From NCBI GenBank assembly GCA_036136335.1, contig JAYZQT010000032.1:124001-188000 (forward strand): DNA of 64,000 nt, written 5' to 3'. The stretch is from JAYZQT01 sp036136335 (GTDB lineage Bacteria; Pseudomonadota; Alphaproteobacteria; MPNO01; UBA830). The position numbers and the translations under genes are program-made. Below the pieces are notes generated by a model that had not been told where the DNA came from, ran no database searches, and was given only the letters and a program-made list of their open reading frames with translations. Shown here in pieces: positions 52,832 to 61,337 of this stretch (its first letter is position 1; each line of letters starts with the position of its first letter).

Positions 52832-53965
52832 ATGACTGGCATCGGGCCTAACGTCGCTATAATTGGTGCGGGTATCGGCGGCCTTGCTGCCTCTGCCTGT
52901 CTCAGAAAAATTGGTCTGGAAACAACAATCTATGAACAGGCACCGGCGTTTTCACGCATAGGTGCCGGCGTCCAGATGAGCCCGAATGCGATGCGGGTTC
53001 TTTATGGCATTGGAGTAGGGGAGCTTGTCCGCTCAACAGCCTTTGAACCACCTCACTGGCGGAACCGGGATTTTGATACGGGCCAGATGTCAAACGAGCA
53101 TCCGCTCGGTCCCGATGCACACGGTCGCTACGGTGTGCCGTATCTCTTGATGCATCGCGGTGACCTGCATGCTGCGCTGCACGGAGCGGTTCCAGACACG
53201 ACCATTCGTTACGGACACAAACTGGCGGGCATTAATCAATCCGATGCAGGCGTGGTGTTGAGTTTTGAGAATGGTGAGAATTGCAAGGCTGATGCAGTTA
53301 TAGCATCGGACGGTGTGCACTCGCCGGTGCGGGAGTGGATGCTTGATGCCGAGGCGCCTCATTTCACTGGCCGACTGGCCTATCGAACCGCGTTTTCGAC
53401 CGCATTTCTTAATGGTTACGAGATTATGGATGATAGTGTGAAATGGTGGGGACCCGACCGGCATATTGTCATCTATTATGTCACCGCAGCCCGGGATGAG
53501 GTCTATTTCACGACCAGTCAGCCAGAACCAGGGTTTAAGGTCGAATCGTGGTCGGAGAAAGGCGACGTGAGTGAGCTATGCGACGCGTTTTCCGACTTTC
53601 ATGAAGACGTGCGAATGGTTTTGGGTTCTTGCCCCACGGTGCACAAGTGGGCAATTTTTGAACGTGATCCGTTGCCGGCGTGGAGCGATGGGAACGTAAC
53701 GCTGATGGGGGATGCCTGCCATCCAATGACCCCCTACATGGCACAAGGGGCTGCCAACGCGCTTGAGGATGCCGTTATTCTGTCCCGGTGTCTCGCTAAT
53801 CATGGAACCGATGATTTTGGGAGAGCATTCAAACGTTTTGAAGCCGCGCGCAAGCCGCGGACCAGCAGAATTCAGGCGACCTCCCACCGCAACGAATTCA
53901 TGCGCAAACAAACCGATCCGGATTGGGTGTACGGGTACGACGCCTGGACCGTCGAGCTGCCTTAG
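52832..53965 (+). CDS. FAD-dependent monooxygenase, 6-hydroxynicotinate 3-monooxygenase (NicC)-like
   Basis: A 377-residue class A flavin monooxygenase: FAD-binding VAIIGAGIGGLAASACL, EQAPAFSRIGAGVQMSPNAM, LLMHRGDLHAAL, VIASDGVHSPVREWML (DG motif), GDACHPMTPYMAQGAANALEDA and a C-terminal DPDWVYGYDAW that is nearly identical to the end of Pseudomonas putida NicC as I remember it. Two positions that are His in NicC (GAGIHIGP and KPHMAQG) are Gln48 and Tyr here, so the substrate is probably a different hydroxylated aromatic or pyridine acid. GGGAG sets the ATG. Its stop codon overlaps that of the convergent flavoprotein gene. Confidence 0.9.
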   Translation: MTGIGPNVAIIGAGIGGLAASACLRKIGLETTIYEQAPAFSRIGAGVQMSPNAMRVLYGIGVGELVRSTAFEPPHWRNRDFDTGQMSNEHPLGPDAHGRYGVPYLLMHRGDLHAALHGAVPDTTIRYGHKLAGINQSDAGVVLSFENGENCKADAVIASDGVHSPVREWMLDAEAPHFTGRLAYRTAFSTAFLNGYEIMDDSVKWWGPDRHIVIYYVTAARDEVYFTTSQPEPGFKVESWSEKGDVSELCDAFSDFHEDVRMVLGSCPTVHKWAIFERDPLPAWSDGNVTLMGDACHPMTPYMAQGAANALEDAVILSRCLANHGTDDFGRAFKRFEAARKPRTSRIQATSHRNEFMRKQTDPDWVYGYDAWTVELP

Positions 53966-55437
53966 TTATCTGTGTTCTGTCCGGCCGCCGCCACATGGCG
54001 CCCGGCGATGCGCCCTGAAGTAAATCCCCAACCAAGGTGGTGGCCGTGTCCTTCGAGCAGCAATCCGCCCTGGCCTGTGGATCCACCCGCATACAGGCCC
54101 GGAATTGGAATATCATTTGTTCCCAGTACCTGCAGGTTTTCATTAACAGCAAGCCCTCCATCGGTGGCCATGATATAGGCCTGCACCGGTCCAAGAGCAG
54201 TGAACGGCGGAACCATAAACGGCCGCCGGGTTTTTACCGCGTCCGCCGAGTTGTAATCGGTTACTGATTTTTCGAGGGTGGCGGGGTTCACCCCAATTTG
54301 TTTGGCAAGGTCCGCAAGTGTTTCGGCCTGAAAGAAAATGTCTGGTCTGTTACGCCGATAGTCGCTGAGATAGGCATAGGCAATACCCGGTGCCGTAGAG
54401 ATGAAATAAGGCCAGGTTTCAAATTTTTCCGCCAGTGTGCCGTCCATCAGAACATAGGCTTCGCCCCCGGGTTGTGCAGGCATGTGATTGGAGGGGCTTT
54501 CTGTCTCGTCTGCAAACCTTTCACCAACTCGGTTTATCAATAAGGCACCGTGGCGATAAAGATCGAGCGAGGGCATCAAGGCCGTGGTTAGGAACCCAAG
54601 TACAAATGGTCGCAGGATCCGCGCGGGCAGATGGTCTATCCCCCAATGGACAACCCGCGCCAGCCAGTTCCAAGGCGGCAAGCGGCGGACCAGGGTAATT
54701 TTTTCCGGTGGCCGGAACCGAATTTCGGGACCCAGGGCCACATCTCCGTTGATCACGCGACCCCCTAAAGCCGCCACAGGCTCGTGCCAGTCACCGGTGC
54801 TGGAAGAGTTAAACCCGTCTATACGGGCCATTTCGGGCGGCATATAACGCTGTTTCAGAAGTGTGTTTGAGGAAAAGTCACCTGCAGCAAGCACAACACC
54901 TTTCTCCGCAACAATTGATTCATTACCCACAACCACACCCCTGACACGACCATTTTCGACGATCAGGTCTCTCATCGGGCTTGAAACCCTGATCTCCACA
55001 CCCAGCCTCGACGCATGTTTGGAGAGACGATGGATGAGCATTCGTGAATTTGGAAGGATATTGTGCATGCGCGGCTGCGTGTGCGGTGGTTCCGGCATCG
55101 GCCCGTAAAATACAAGTCCGAGGCCCAGCAGCCAGTCAAATGTAGGCGGGGTGTTATCTACCAGCAGGCGCCGCAACTTTCGGTTATCACGCTCTTTGAG
55201 ATGGTCGCCCTGGAACAATTCCATGTCTTCGTAATGCTGGTCTGGGTTATCGGAGATGCCTGCGCGCCGCTGATGTGGTGAAGAACTGGTTGTAATCGAG
55301 CCTACCGACCAGCCGGATGTGCCACCCAGGACCGGCTTCTTTTCGATCATCAGAGTTTTTGCACCGTTCTCCGAGGCGGTGATCGCTGCTGCAAGTCCTG
55401 CACTGCCGCTGCCGACGACGATAACGTCGTATGTCAT
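53962..55437 (-). CDS. FAD-dependent oxidoreductase, fumarate reductase/ketosteroid dehydrogenase type
   Basis: A 491-residue flavoprotein of the FAD_binding_2 family: YDVIVVGSGSAGLAAAITA, EKKPVLGGTSGWSVGSI, VVLAAGDFSSN and the C-terminal GLYAGGSTGQGGLLLEGHGHHLGWGF with GRIAGRHVA. Such proteins reduce or desaturate C-C bonds next to a carbonyl. ATG 55437 overlaps the stop of the Rieske oxygenase gene (ATGA), so the two are translationally coupled. The upstream GTG at 55443 is a weaker start. Its stop overlaps that of the convergent NicC-like gene. Substrate unknown. Confidence 0.92.
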   Translation of the reverse strand: MTYDVIVVGSGSAGLAAAITASENGAKTLMIEKKPVLGGTSGWSVGSITTSSSPHQRRAGISDNPDQHYEDMELFQGDHLKERDNRKLRRLLVDNTPPTFDWLLGLGLVFYGPMPEPPHTQPRMHNILPNSRMLIHRLSKHASRLGVEIRVSSPMRDLIVENGRVRGVVVGNESIVAEKGVVLAAGDFSSNTLLKQRYMPPEMARIDGFNSSSTGDWHEPVAALGGRVINGDVALGPEIRFRPPEKITLVRRLPPWNWLARVVHWGIDHLPARILRPFVLGFLTTALMPSLDLYRHGALLINRVGERFADETESPSNHMPAQPGGEAYVLMDGTLAEKFETWPYFISTAPGIAYAYLSDYRRNRPDIFFQAETLADLAKQIGVNPATLEKSVTDYNSADAVKTRRPFMVPPFTALGPVQAYIMATDGGLAVNENLQVLGTNDIPIPGLYAGGSTGQGGLLLEGHGHHLGWGFTSGRIAGRHVAAAGQNTDN

Positions 55438-56450
55438 GGACACCCGTTCATTTCCGCGACTAGACCCTCTGCAACCATCCTGCGAGCCAGTGTTATGCCC
55501 CGGTCATTGTTAACGTTCATCATCAGGTCGTCCGTCCCGTCCAGTTTCAGCAACTCATGCTGCTCTTCGAGAATGATTTGATCTTCGTCGAAGGTCTGCT
55601 CGATGGCCTTCTGGATTTTTTCTGTGATCGCGTCGTCTCCATAGCTGAAGGCCCGCGAGACGCCCCAGAAATAATGTAGCCTGTCTGGTGTTGCCGGAGT
55701 GATCGCATTCAACACTTCCCACCTCAGACCCTGCTCGAAATCGTTTGTTCCTGTGTCCACCGCGCGTGCGTCAATCCATACGAACGACGGCGCCTGAAAG
55801 CGGATCAACTGATAACGGTCAACCTTTCCATCAAAGTTTACGCATTGAGAGAACAGCGGCGGTGGATCACAATTTCGGACGATACGGTCCACGTGAACCG
55901 TGCAATTCTCCCTTCGGGCTTCGATCGGTACTTCTGCCAGTTCAGCATGGCCAATGGTTGCTTTGTGAACAAAGGTCTCGTGCGTCAGGTCGAGAAGGTT
56001 ATCAACGAGAAGCTGATAGTTGCAGTCCATCTGACGGTAGCCATGGTTCACCGTCCAGCCATCTTTTTGCATCCAGTGAAAGTCGGGAATGAGTTCTTCG
56101 TCGGCCTGATCTGCATCCCCGGGCCATATCCAAACCCAGCCATGCTTTTCAACAACCGGCGGTTTTCGAGCCTTAAACTGGGCCGGAATTTTTATTTGTC
56201 CGGGTATGCGTCTACAGCTCCCGTCCGGCCCAAAACTCAGGCCGTGATATCCGCAGGTGAGCGTATCACCCGACAAAACCCCCTTGGACAGGGCAAAGCG
56301 CCTGTGAGGACAGCGATCATCAAAAATGACCGGATCTCCACTATCGCCTCGAAACATGACATATGGTTCGTCCAGCAACCACCGTTGGATCAGTTCCCGA
56401 CTAAGCTCGGCGCTGGTCGCTGCCACATACCACCGGTTTTTCAGATACAC
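55434..56450 (-). CDS. Rieske oxygenase, vanillate O-demethylase oxygenase (VanA)-like
   Basis: A 338-residue ring-hydroxylating or demethylating oxygenase. The Rieske 2Fe-2S site is CPHR (Cys47, His49) and CGYHG (Cys66, His69). The mononuclear iron site is NLLDLTHETFVH (His157, His162) with an Asp in DEDQIILEEQ near the C-terminus. The size and motifs are those of the VanA/dicamba O-demethylase branch. It needs a reductase (VanB-type), which is not in the window. GTG 56450 follows GGAG. It lies 11 bases after the ornithine-cyclodeaminase-like gene and is coupled to the flavoprotein gene that follows. Confidence 0.94.
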   Translation of the reverse strand: MYLKNRWYVAATSAELSRELIQRWLLDEPYVMFRGDSGDPVIFDDRCPHRRFALSKGVLSGDTLTCGYHGLSFGPDGSCRRIPGQIKIPAQFKARKPPVVEKHGWVWIWPGDADQADEELIPDFHWMQKDGWTVNHGYRQMDCNYQLLVDNLLDLTHETFVHKATIGHAELAEVPIEARRENCTVHVDRIVRNCDPPPLFSQCVNFDGKVDRYQLIRFQAPSFVWIDARAVDTGTNDFEQGLRWEVLNAITPATPDRLHYFWGVSRAFSYGDDAITEKIQKAIEQTFDEDQIILEEQHELLKLDGTDDLMMNVNNDRGITLARRMVAEGLVAEMNGCP

Positions 56451-56461
56451 ATTAATCTCCG

Positions 56462-57451
56462 TCAGGTTAGCCTTGGGCTCAGTTTCACACGATCTGGGAC
56501 CTTGTGTCCCCTGTTCTCAGTCCGAGCCCGTTGGAGAATGTCAATAGCCAACGCCAGATCGGATAATCCCATACCCATAGCCTTGAATAGTGTTATGTCC
56601 GCGTCGACAGGTCGTAATACATTATCTGCGAGGATGGATGCGATGCTTTTTACCTCCTTCCATGCCTCTTCGTCATTTCCGAAATGTGTTCGAAATTCAC
56701 TCGAAAGATCCCGTACACTTTGAACCGAATCAACTGCGATAAGGCCGGCCCGTGCGAAAACATCTTCTGTAAATTCCTTACGGGCGGGAACGATTGCCCC
56801 CATGGCATTCAGATGGCTGCCCTTTGCCATCATATCGGATGTCAAAAACGGAGACGTTGAATTCGTGATCAGAGTAACCAGCGGTGATTGGTTGACGGCT
56901 TCTCTGGGGGTATCGACCGCACGTGTTGGAATGCCGAGAGTATCTGTGACTTCATTTGCAAATATATGACGGGTTGCTGGGTTTCTGCTTGACACCCGCA
57001 CCTCCTTCAACGGGCGCACGGCGTGGACGGCGGCAATTTGGGGGAGAGCCTGCTTGCCCGTTCCCACGACCCCCATGCTGTCTGCGCCTGTCGGTGCCAG
57101 TCTTTTGGTTCCGACGCCTGTGACCGCGGCGGTGCGCATCTGACCCAAAGCGGTGGCTTCTATAACTGCAAGACACGCCCCATCCACCATCGAAAAGAGG
57201 GTCACTGTCGTTTCAGATTTTCCCTGAACGTTTATCCAGGTTTTGAAGCCGCAGATCCCTTCGCTTGGAACAGCGCCACCGATTGCGTGCATGGCGTCGT
57301 TATCCGCAACCATCAAATGTGTTTTGGGCATGCTCGCCGCCTGTTCCGAGATTTCCAACCCAAGTACTTTCTCTAGGGCGTTGATTGCTTCGGGCAGACT
57401 TATCAGGTCGATAACGTCGGCTTCGGTGATCCAGATCGGTGCAACAACCAT
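56462..57451 (-). CDS. Ornithine cyclodeaminase / mu-crystallin family protein
   Basis: A 329-residue NAD(P)-dependent protein of the OCD/ketimine reductase family: ITEADVIDLISLPEAINALEKVL, KTWINVQGKSETTVTLFSMVDG, EATALGQMRTAAVTGVGTKRLA and the Rossmann MGVVGTGKQALPQIAAV. Members act as ornithine cyclodeaminase, alanine dehydrogenase or delta-1-pyrroline/piperideine carboxylate reductases. It heads the minus-strand run OCD-Rieske-flavoprotein and may act on a cyclic imine or amino acid made from an N-heterocycle, which is inferred. ATG 57451 has no strong ribosome site. Confidence 0.92.
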   Translation of the reverse strand: MVVAPIWITEADVIDLISLPEAINALEKVLGLEISEQAASMPKTHLMVADNDAMHAIGGAVPSEGICGFKTWINVQGKSETTVTLFSMVDGACLAVIEATALGQMRTAAVTGVGTKRLAPTGADSMGVVGTGKQALPQIAAVHAVRPLKEVRVSSRNPATRHIFANEVTDTLGIPTRAVDTPREAVNQSPLVTLITNSTSPFLTSDMMAKGSHLNAMGAIVPARKEFTEDVFARAGLIAVDSVQSVRDLSSEFRTHFGNDEEAWKEVKSIASILADNVLRPVDADITLFKAMGMGLSDLALAIDILQRARTENRGHKVPDRVKLSPRLT

Positions 57452-57620
57452 AAACTAGGGTACCTGTCGGTTTGTGATCCGGAAAATATTACCCCAACCG
57501 GTCTCGCTTGAGAAACCTTACCAAGGGTCGGATGTTTGGGGTGGCGCGCGCGACGGAATGGCTACAGAATTTCTCGCTTCGACGACGACATTACATAAGC
57601 CTCGGGGTATGGTGACTTTC

Positions 57621-58547
57621 ATGATGGCAAACAATCCTTCAGAGGAACAAACTCCCGGCCCGGGCGAGATCTTTCTTGATCATGTGGGCTGGTTTGTTCC
57701 CGATATTGACCAGGCTTCAAGTGCGTTTGAACTGCTTGGATTTCCGTTGACCCCCTTTACCATCCATATGAATGAGCATCCGGATGGGAGCCGCCTGCCC
57801 TCAGGAACGGCCAACCGGTGTGCAATGATTAGACGGGGGTACCTTGAGATACTTACGCGCCTTCCGGACGTAGATTCCGCGATTACACAACAGATGGATG
57901 CTGGCCTTGCACGCTATACAGGCCTTCATCTGATTGCATTTACCGTTTCAGATACTGATGCGTTCACCCGCAGGCTCAGGCAGCAGGGCTTCGATCCCGA
58001 TCTGCCTGTAGCTTTACGTCGTCCGATGCCTATGGATGATGGGAGTGAAAAAACCGCGGCATTTTCTGTGGTCCGTCTACCATCAGATGCTATGGCCGAG
58101 GGGAGGGTCCAGGCGCTCAGTCAGGACACACCGGACATTGTCTGGCAGCCCTCTCTGATTGCGAGAGAAAACGGTGCTGAAATGCTTTCCGGCGTGCTAA
58201 TTGCATCGCCGGATCCGACGGAGACCGCGCAACGATATGAAAAATTCACTTCGAGGACCAAAAAGAAATCCGAATTCGGATACAGTATCGCACTAGACCG
58301 TGGCACAATATGTGTCTGTTCGGAGGTTAAGTGTTCGGAGCTGCTCGTTCAAATTGACATTCCCAGCTTGCCCTTTATCGCGGCTGTTTCAATCAGTTGT
58401 AAAGATATGTCAGAAACCCGTTCTTTCCTTCATGAACGTAATGTTCCATTGCTGTCGGACGAGCCACAAAAAATGATTGTAGAACGCCAGGCAGGTGTCG
58501 GGGCGGCCTTGGTATTCCACGCTTCCGACACGCCGCCTTTCCCGTGA
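57621..58547 (+). CDS. VOC/glyoxalase-like protein
   Basis: A protein of about 308 residues starting MMANNPSEEQTPGPG and then IFLDHVGWFVPDIDQASSAFELLGFPLTPF, LEILTRLPDVDSAI and GLHLIAFTVSDTDAFTRRLRQQGFDPD, the pattern of a glyoxalase_3-like VOC domain, with a second weaker VOC-like half at the C-terminus. The start is uncertain: the frame is open from GTG 57474, but the extra 49 residues have little protein character; ATG 57609, 57621 and 57624 are candidates. It overlaps the ChaC gene by four bases (GTGA). Substrate unknown. Confidence 0.8.
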   Translation: MMANNPSEEQTPGPGEIFLDHVGWFVPDIDQASSAFELLGFPLTPFTIHMNEHPDGSRLPSGTANRCAMIRRGYLEILTRLPDVDSAITQQMDAGLARYTGLHLIAFTVSDTDAFTRRLRQQGFDPDLPVALRRPMPMDDGSEKTAAFSVVRLPSDAMAEGRVQALSQDTPDIVWQPSLIARENGAEMLSGVLIASPDPTETAQRYEKFTSRTKKKSEFGYSIALDRGTICVCSEVKCSELLVQIDIPSLPFIAAVSISCKDMSETRSFLHERNVPLLSDEPQKMIVERQAGVGAALVFHASDTPPFP

Positions 58548-59098
58548 ACCTGACTGATGTCTGGCTTTTCGGTTATGGCTCATTGGTGTGGAGACCGGAT
58601 TTTCCATTCGATGAAGTCCGTGTCGCCACAATTGCCGGGTGGTCCCGCCGTTTCTGGCAGGGTTCCACCGATCATCGCGGGGTGCCTGGGTCGCCGGGGC
58701 GGGTAGTGACACTTGTAGAAGATCCGGAAGCGGTGTGCATTGGGCGGGCCTACCTTGTAGATAATGCCAATCGTGCAATGGTGCTCAGGAAGCTGGATTT
58801 TAGAGAAAAGGGAGGATACTCGCTCCGCAATATTGAGGTCACTTTTCCCGAAAATGGAGGAACAAAAGCGGGGGCCCTAGTCTATATCGCCGGACCAGAT
58901 AATTCCGAATGGCTAGGAGCTGCGTTGCCCGATGAGATTGCGGAACAGATTTCGGGAAGCAGCGGACCATCTGGCAACAATGACGAATATGTCAAGAGGT
59001 TGGCTGGTGCCCTGAGGGATATTGGAGCGCAGGATACACATGTCTTCGAAATAGCAGCTCTGGTGTCTTCTTTGTCTTCGCGACGGGGGGAGGGTTAA
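58544..59098 (+). CDS. Glutathione-specific gamma-glutamylcyclotransferase (ChaC-like)
   Basis: A 184-residue ChaC protein: WLFGYGSLVWRPDFPF (substrate-binding YGSLVW), GWSRRFWQGSTDHRGVPGSPGRVVTL and the catalytic Glu in FREKGGY. It splits glutathione into 5-oxoproline and Cys-Gly in the cytoplasm. It starts with a GTG that overlaps the stop of the VOC gene, and its own stop overlaps that of the convergent Lrp-type regulator. The 5-oxoproline product could feed an oxoprolinase-like HyuAB, and the cysteine could feed the dioxygenase next door; both are inferences. Confidence 0.94.
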   Translation: MNLTDVWLFGYGSLVWRPDFPFDEVRVATIAGWSRRFWQGSTDHRGVPGSPGRVVTLVEDPEAVCIGRAYLVDNANRAMVLRKLDFREKGGYSLRNIEVTFPENGGTKAGALVYIAGPDNSEWLGAALPDEIAEQISGSSGPSGNNDEYVKRLAGALRDIGAQDTHVFEIAALVSSLSSRRGEG

Positions 59099-59556
59099 AT
59101 GTAGTCCAGAGGCAGTGCTGTGGTATATTTGATCTGCTCCATTGAAAATGATGAACTGACATCATAAAGCTCCACATTCTCAATTAGTCTCTGATAGAAA
59201 TCGTCGTAGGCGGCTATGTCCGGTACCACTACACGAAGAAGGTAATCGATATCGCCGGACATTCGGTAAAATTCCACGACCTCCGGGAAGGCATCCACCA
59301 CTCGCGAAAAAGTTTGAAACCAGCCAGCATTATGTTTATCGGTTTTTATCGAAACGAAAACCGTGACGGCAACGTTAAGCTTTTCGGAATCCAGTAGTGC
59401 TACCCGGGACTGTATAACTCCTGTCTGTTCCATCTTCTGAATCCGACGCCAACAGGGCGTCGTTGATAACCCGACAGATTGCGCAATTTCCGCGACGGTA
59501 ACTGTCGAATTTTTTTGCAGGATATTAAGTATTTTCTTATCAATCAGATCAAGCAA
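59095..59556 (-). CDS. Lrp/AsnC-family transcriptional regulator
   Basis: A 153-residue feast/famine regulator. The N-terminal winged helix has DKKILNILQKNSTVTVAEIAQSVGLSTTPCWRRIQKME, and the C-terminal RAM ligand domain includes VVEFYRMSGDIDYLLRVVVPDIAAYDDFY. It uses a TTG start behind AGGAAA. It diverges from the cysteine-dioxygenase-type gene over a very AT-rich 101-base region, the classic layout for control of that neighbour by an amino acid ligand such as cysteine. It is the only transcription regulator recognised between 18 and 64 kb. Confidence 0.96.
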   Translation of the reverse strand: MLDLIDKKILNILQKNSTVTVAEIAQSVGLSTTPCWRRIQKMEQTGVIQSRVALLDSEKLNVAVTVFVSIKTDKHNAGWFQTFSRVVDAFPEVVEFYRMSGDIDYLLRVVVPDIAAYDDFYQRLIENVELYDVSSSFSMEQIKYTTALPLDYI

Positions 59557-59657
59557 GGAAATTTTCCTATTTTTTTACACTATGAAAGCAAATATTATTA
59601 AAAAAATACAAATTATAAGAAAAAACGCAAATACATCATTCAAAAAAACCGTAAACT
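59557..59657. promoter_or_regulatory. AT-rich divergent control region of the regulator and dioxygenase genes
   Basis: The 101 bases are strikingly AT-rich, with runs such as AAATATTATTAAAAAAATACAA, as expected for Lrp-type binding and DNA bending. Promoters of both genes must be here. I cannot place exact boxes. Confidence 0.55.
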
Positions 59658-60230
59658 ATGGACATAATACCGACAACGCTGGGCGCGCGGAGGGATCGGG
59701 TGGTTTGGAGTGATTTTTCGCAAAATGTTGGGGCGGTGCTTGCGCGTAACCTACCTGAAGAGGTGCCACAGTTGGTTGCTGGTCTCCTTCCTGACCTTCT
59801 GGATGATCGCGGCGTTCTGACTGAGGCGCACAAGGCGAATTCGCTCTCCGGTTACAAACGAAACAGCGTGTTTTTATCCCCAAATGATGATTTTTCAATT
59901 CTGGCTGTCGTGTGGCCGCCCGGAATCGTATCTCCTATCCATAATCATCAAACATGGTGCACCTTTGGCGTCTTCGAGGGCGTCATACGAGAAACCTGTT
60001 ATCGGGTAGATCAACGGGCCGCTCACAAATCAGATACTGTTGTTGTTGACGCCGTTGACTTGGTGGCTGGCAATATTTCTCATATGACCCCTGATGGAGG
60101 TGACATTCACTCCATGCATAATCCAACTGAAAAAAACGCCGTGACAATCCATGTTTATGGTGGAAATTCCGACAAACTTGGAGCCAACGTGCGGCATATA
60201 TATCAAAATTCCGCTGCGGACGTGGCTTGA
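59658..60230 (+). CDS. Cysteine dioxygenase family protein (thiol dioxygenase)
   Basis: A 190-residue cupin thiol dioxygenase with the iron-binding PIHNHQTWC and the third His in GDIHSMHNPT, then TIHVYGGNSDK. It oxidises a thiol (cysteine or 3-mercaptopropionate) to the sulfinate with O2. The short cupin, the HNHQTW motif and the bacterial setting leave both substrates possible; I cannot decide. It is divergent from the Lrp-type regulator and is followed by an MDR oxidoreductase and an acyl-CoA ligase, which suits a pathway going on to a CoA-bound sulfinate or keto acid. Confidence 0.9.
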   Translation: MDIIPTTLGARRDRVVWSDFSQNVGAVLARNLPEEVPQLVAGLLPDLLDDRGVLTEAHKANSLSGYKRNSVFLSPNDDFSILAVVWPPGIVSPIHNHQTWCTFGVFEGVIRETCYRVDQRAAHKSDTVVVDAVDLVAGNISHMTPDGGDIHSMHNPTEKNAVTIHVYGGNSDKLGANVRHIYQNSAADVA

Positions 60231-60316
60231 CGGGAACCGCTCAAACGCGTTAAGCCGCAAACAAGTGATGTCCCGCTAGGAGGCAGCACGGGTTTTGCGT
60301 CAAAAGGAGAGATATT

Positions 60317-61324
60317 GTGCGCGCAGTCGTTCTGCATGAACATGGTGACATAGAGAACCTGACCTTTCACGGAGACTACGCGAATCCAGATTGTGGTGAA
60401 AACCAGGTAATAATCCGGGTCCGGGCAACGTCACTAAACTATCATGACGTGTTTACAACCCGCGGCATGCCCGGCATTAAAGTGCCGCTGCCGCTCGTTA
60501 TCGGTCTGGATATCTCGGGAGAAATTCTGGAAGTCGGGGTAGGCGTTCAAGGTTGGTCTGCAGGTGACCGGGTGCTCGTCAATCCACTGGATCCAATTAC
60601 ACCCGAGAACGGACTGATGGGCGAAATGCTAGATGGTGGCACCGCAGAACTTTGTGCCGTAGATGCTACACGGCTTATCAGTATTCCTGATGGCTGTTCC
60701 TACGAACAGGCTGCCGCACTTCCAGTGGCTTACGGTACTGCCCATCGAATGATGATTACGAATGGGCGGATGAAGGGTGGTGAGAAGGTACTGATACTGG
60801 GAGCGTCTGGTGGCGTTGGTTCCTGCTGTGTGTTACTCGCAAAGATGATGGGGTGCGAAGTCGTCGCTGCCGGGTCTAGCCCGGAAAAACTGTCGGCACT
60901 AAAAACGTGGGGTGCGGACCACGTTATCGGATATGAAAATTTTGAGAAGACGATATATGGGATTTACGGTAAGCCACATCGTCGCAAGTTTGAGGGTGGG
61001 GTTGATGTGGCGATCAATTTCACCGGTGGAGACACCTGGGTTCCATCTCTTAAGGCAACACAACGCGGCGGCAAAATTATAACCTGCGGAGCGACTGCAG
61101 GTTTCGACCCGAAAGAGGACCTGCGTTATGTCTGGACTTTTGAGTTACAGATCCTCGGCTCTAACTCCTGGTCAGTGGACGACTTGGAAACGCTGATGCA
61201 GTTGATTGCCGATAAAAAACTGATGCCGGTAATAGACACGGTCCTGCCACTTGAAAAGACCGCTGAGGGGGTACGTCAACTGCGCGACCGCGAAGTCATT
61301 GGAAAGATCGTTATCACCCCGTGA
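60317..61324 (+). CDS. MDR-family zinc-type alcohol dehydrogenase/quinone oxidoreductase
   Basis: A 335-residue MDR protein: SLNYHDVFTTRGMPGIKVPLPLVIGLDISGEI, YGTAHRMMITNGRMKGGEKVLILGASGGVGSCCVLLAKMMG and CGATAGFDPKEDLRYVWTFELQILGSN. The structural-zinc Cys cluster is absent, as in quinone-oxidoreductase-like members. GTG 60317 with AAGGAG upstream is the start. It is 13 bases before the acyl-CoA ligase start and most likely in one unit with it and with the thiol dioxygenase 86 bases upstream. Confidence 0.92.
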   Translation: MRAVVLHEHGDIENLTFHGDYANPDCGENQVIIRVRATSLNYHDVFTTRGMPGIKVPLPLVIGLDISGEILEVGVGVQGWSAGDRVLVNPLDPITPENGLMGEMLDGGTAELCAVDATRLISIPDGCSYEQAAALPVAYGTAHRMMITNGRMKGGEKVLILGASGGVGSCCVLLAKMMGCEVVAAGSSPEKLSALKTWGADHVIGYENFEKTIYGIYGKPHRRKFEGGVDVAINFTGGDTWVPSLKATQRGGKIITCGATAGFDPKEDLRYVWTFELQILGSNSWSVDDLETLMQLIADKKLMPVIDTVLPLEKTAEGVRQLRDREVIGKIVITP

Positions 61325-61337
61325 CGGGCGACACGCT

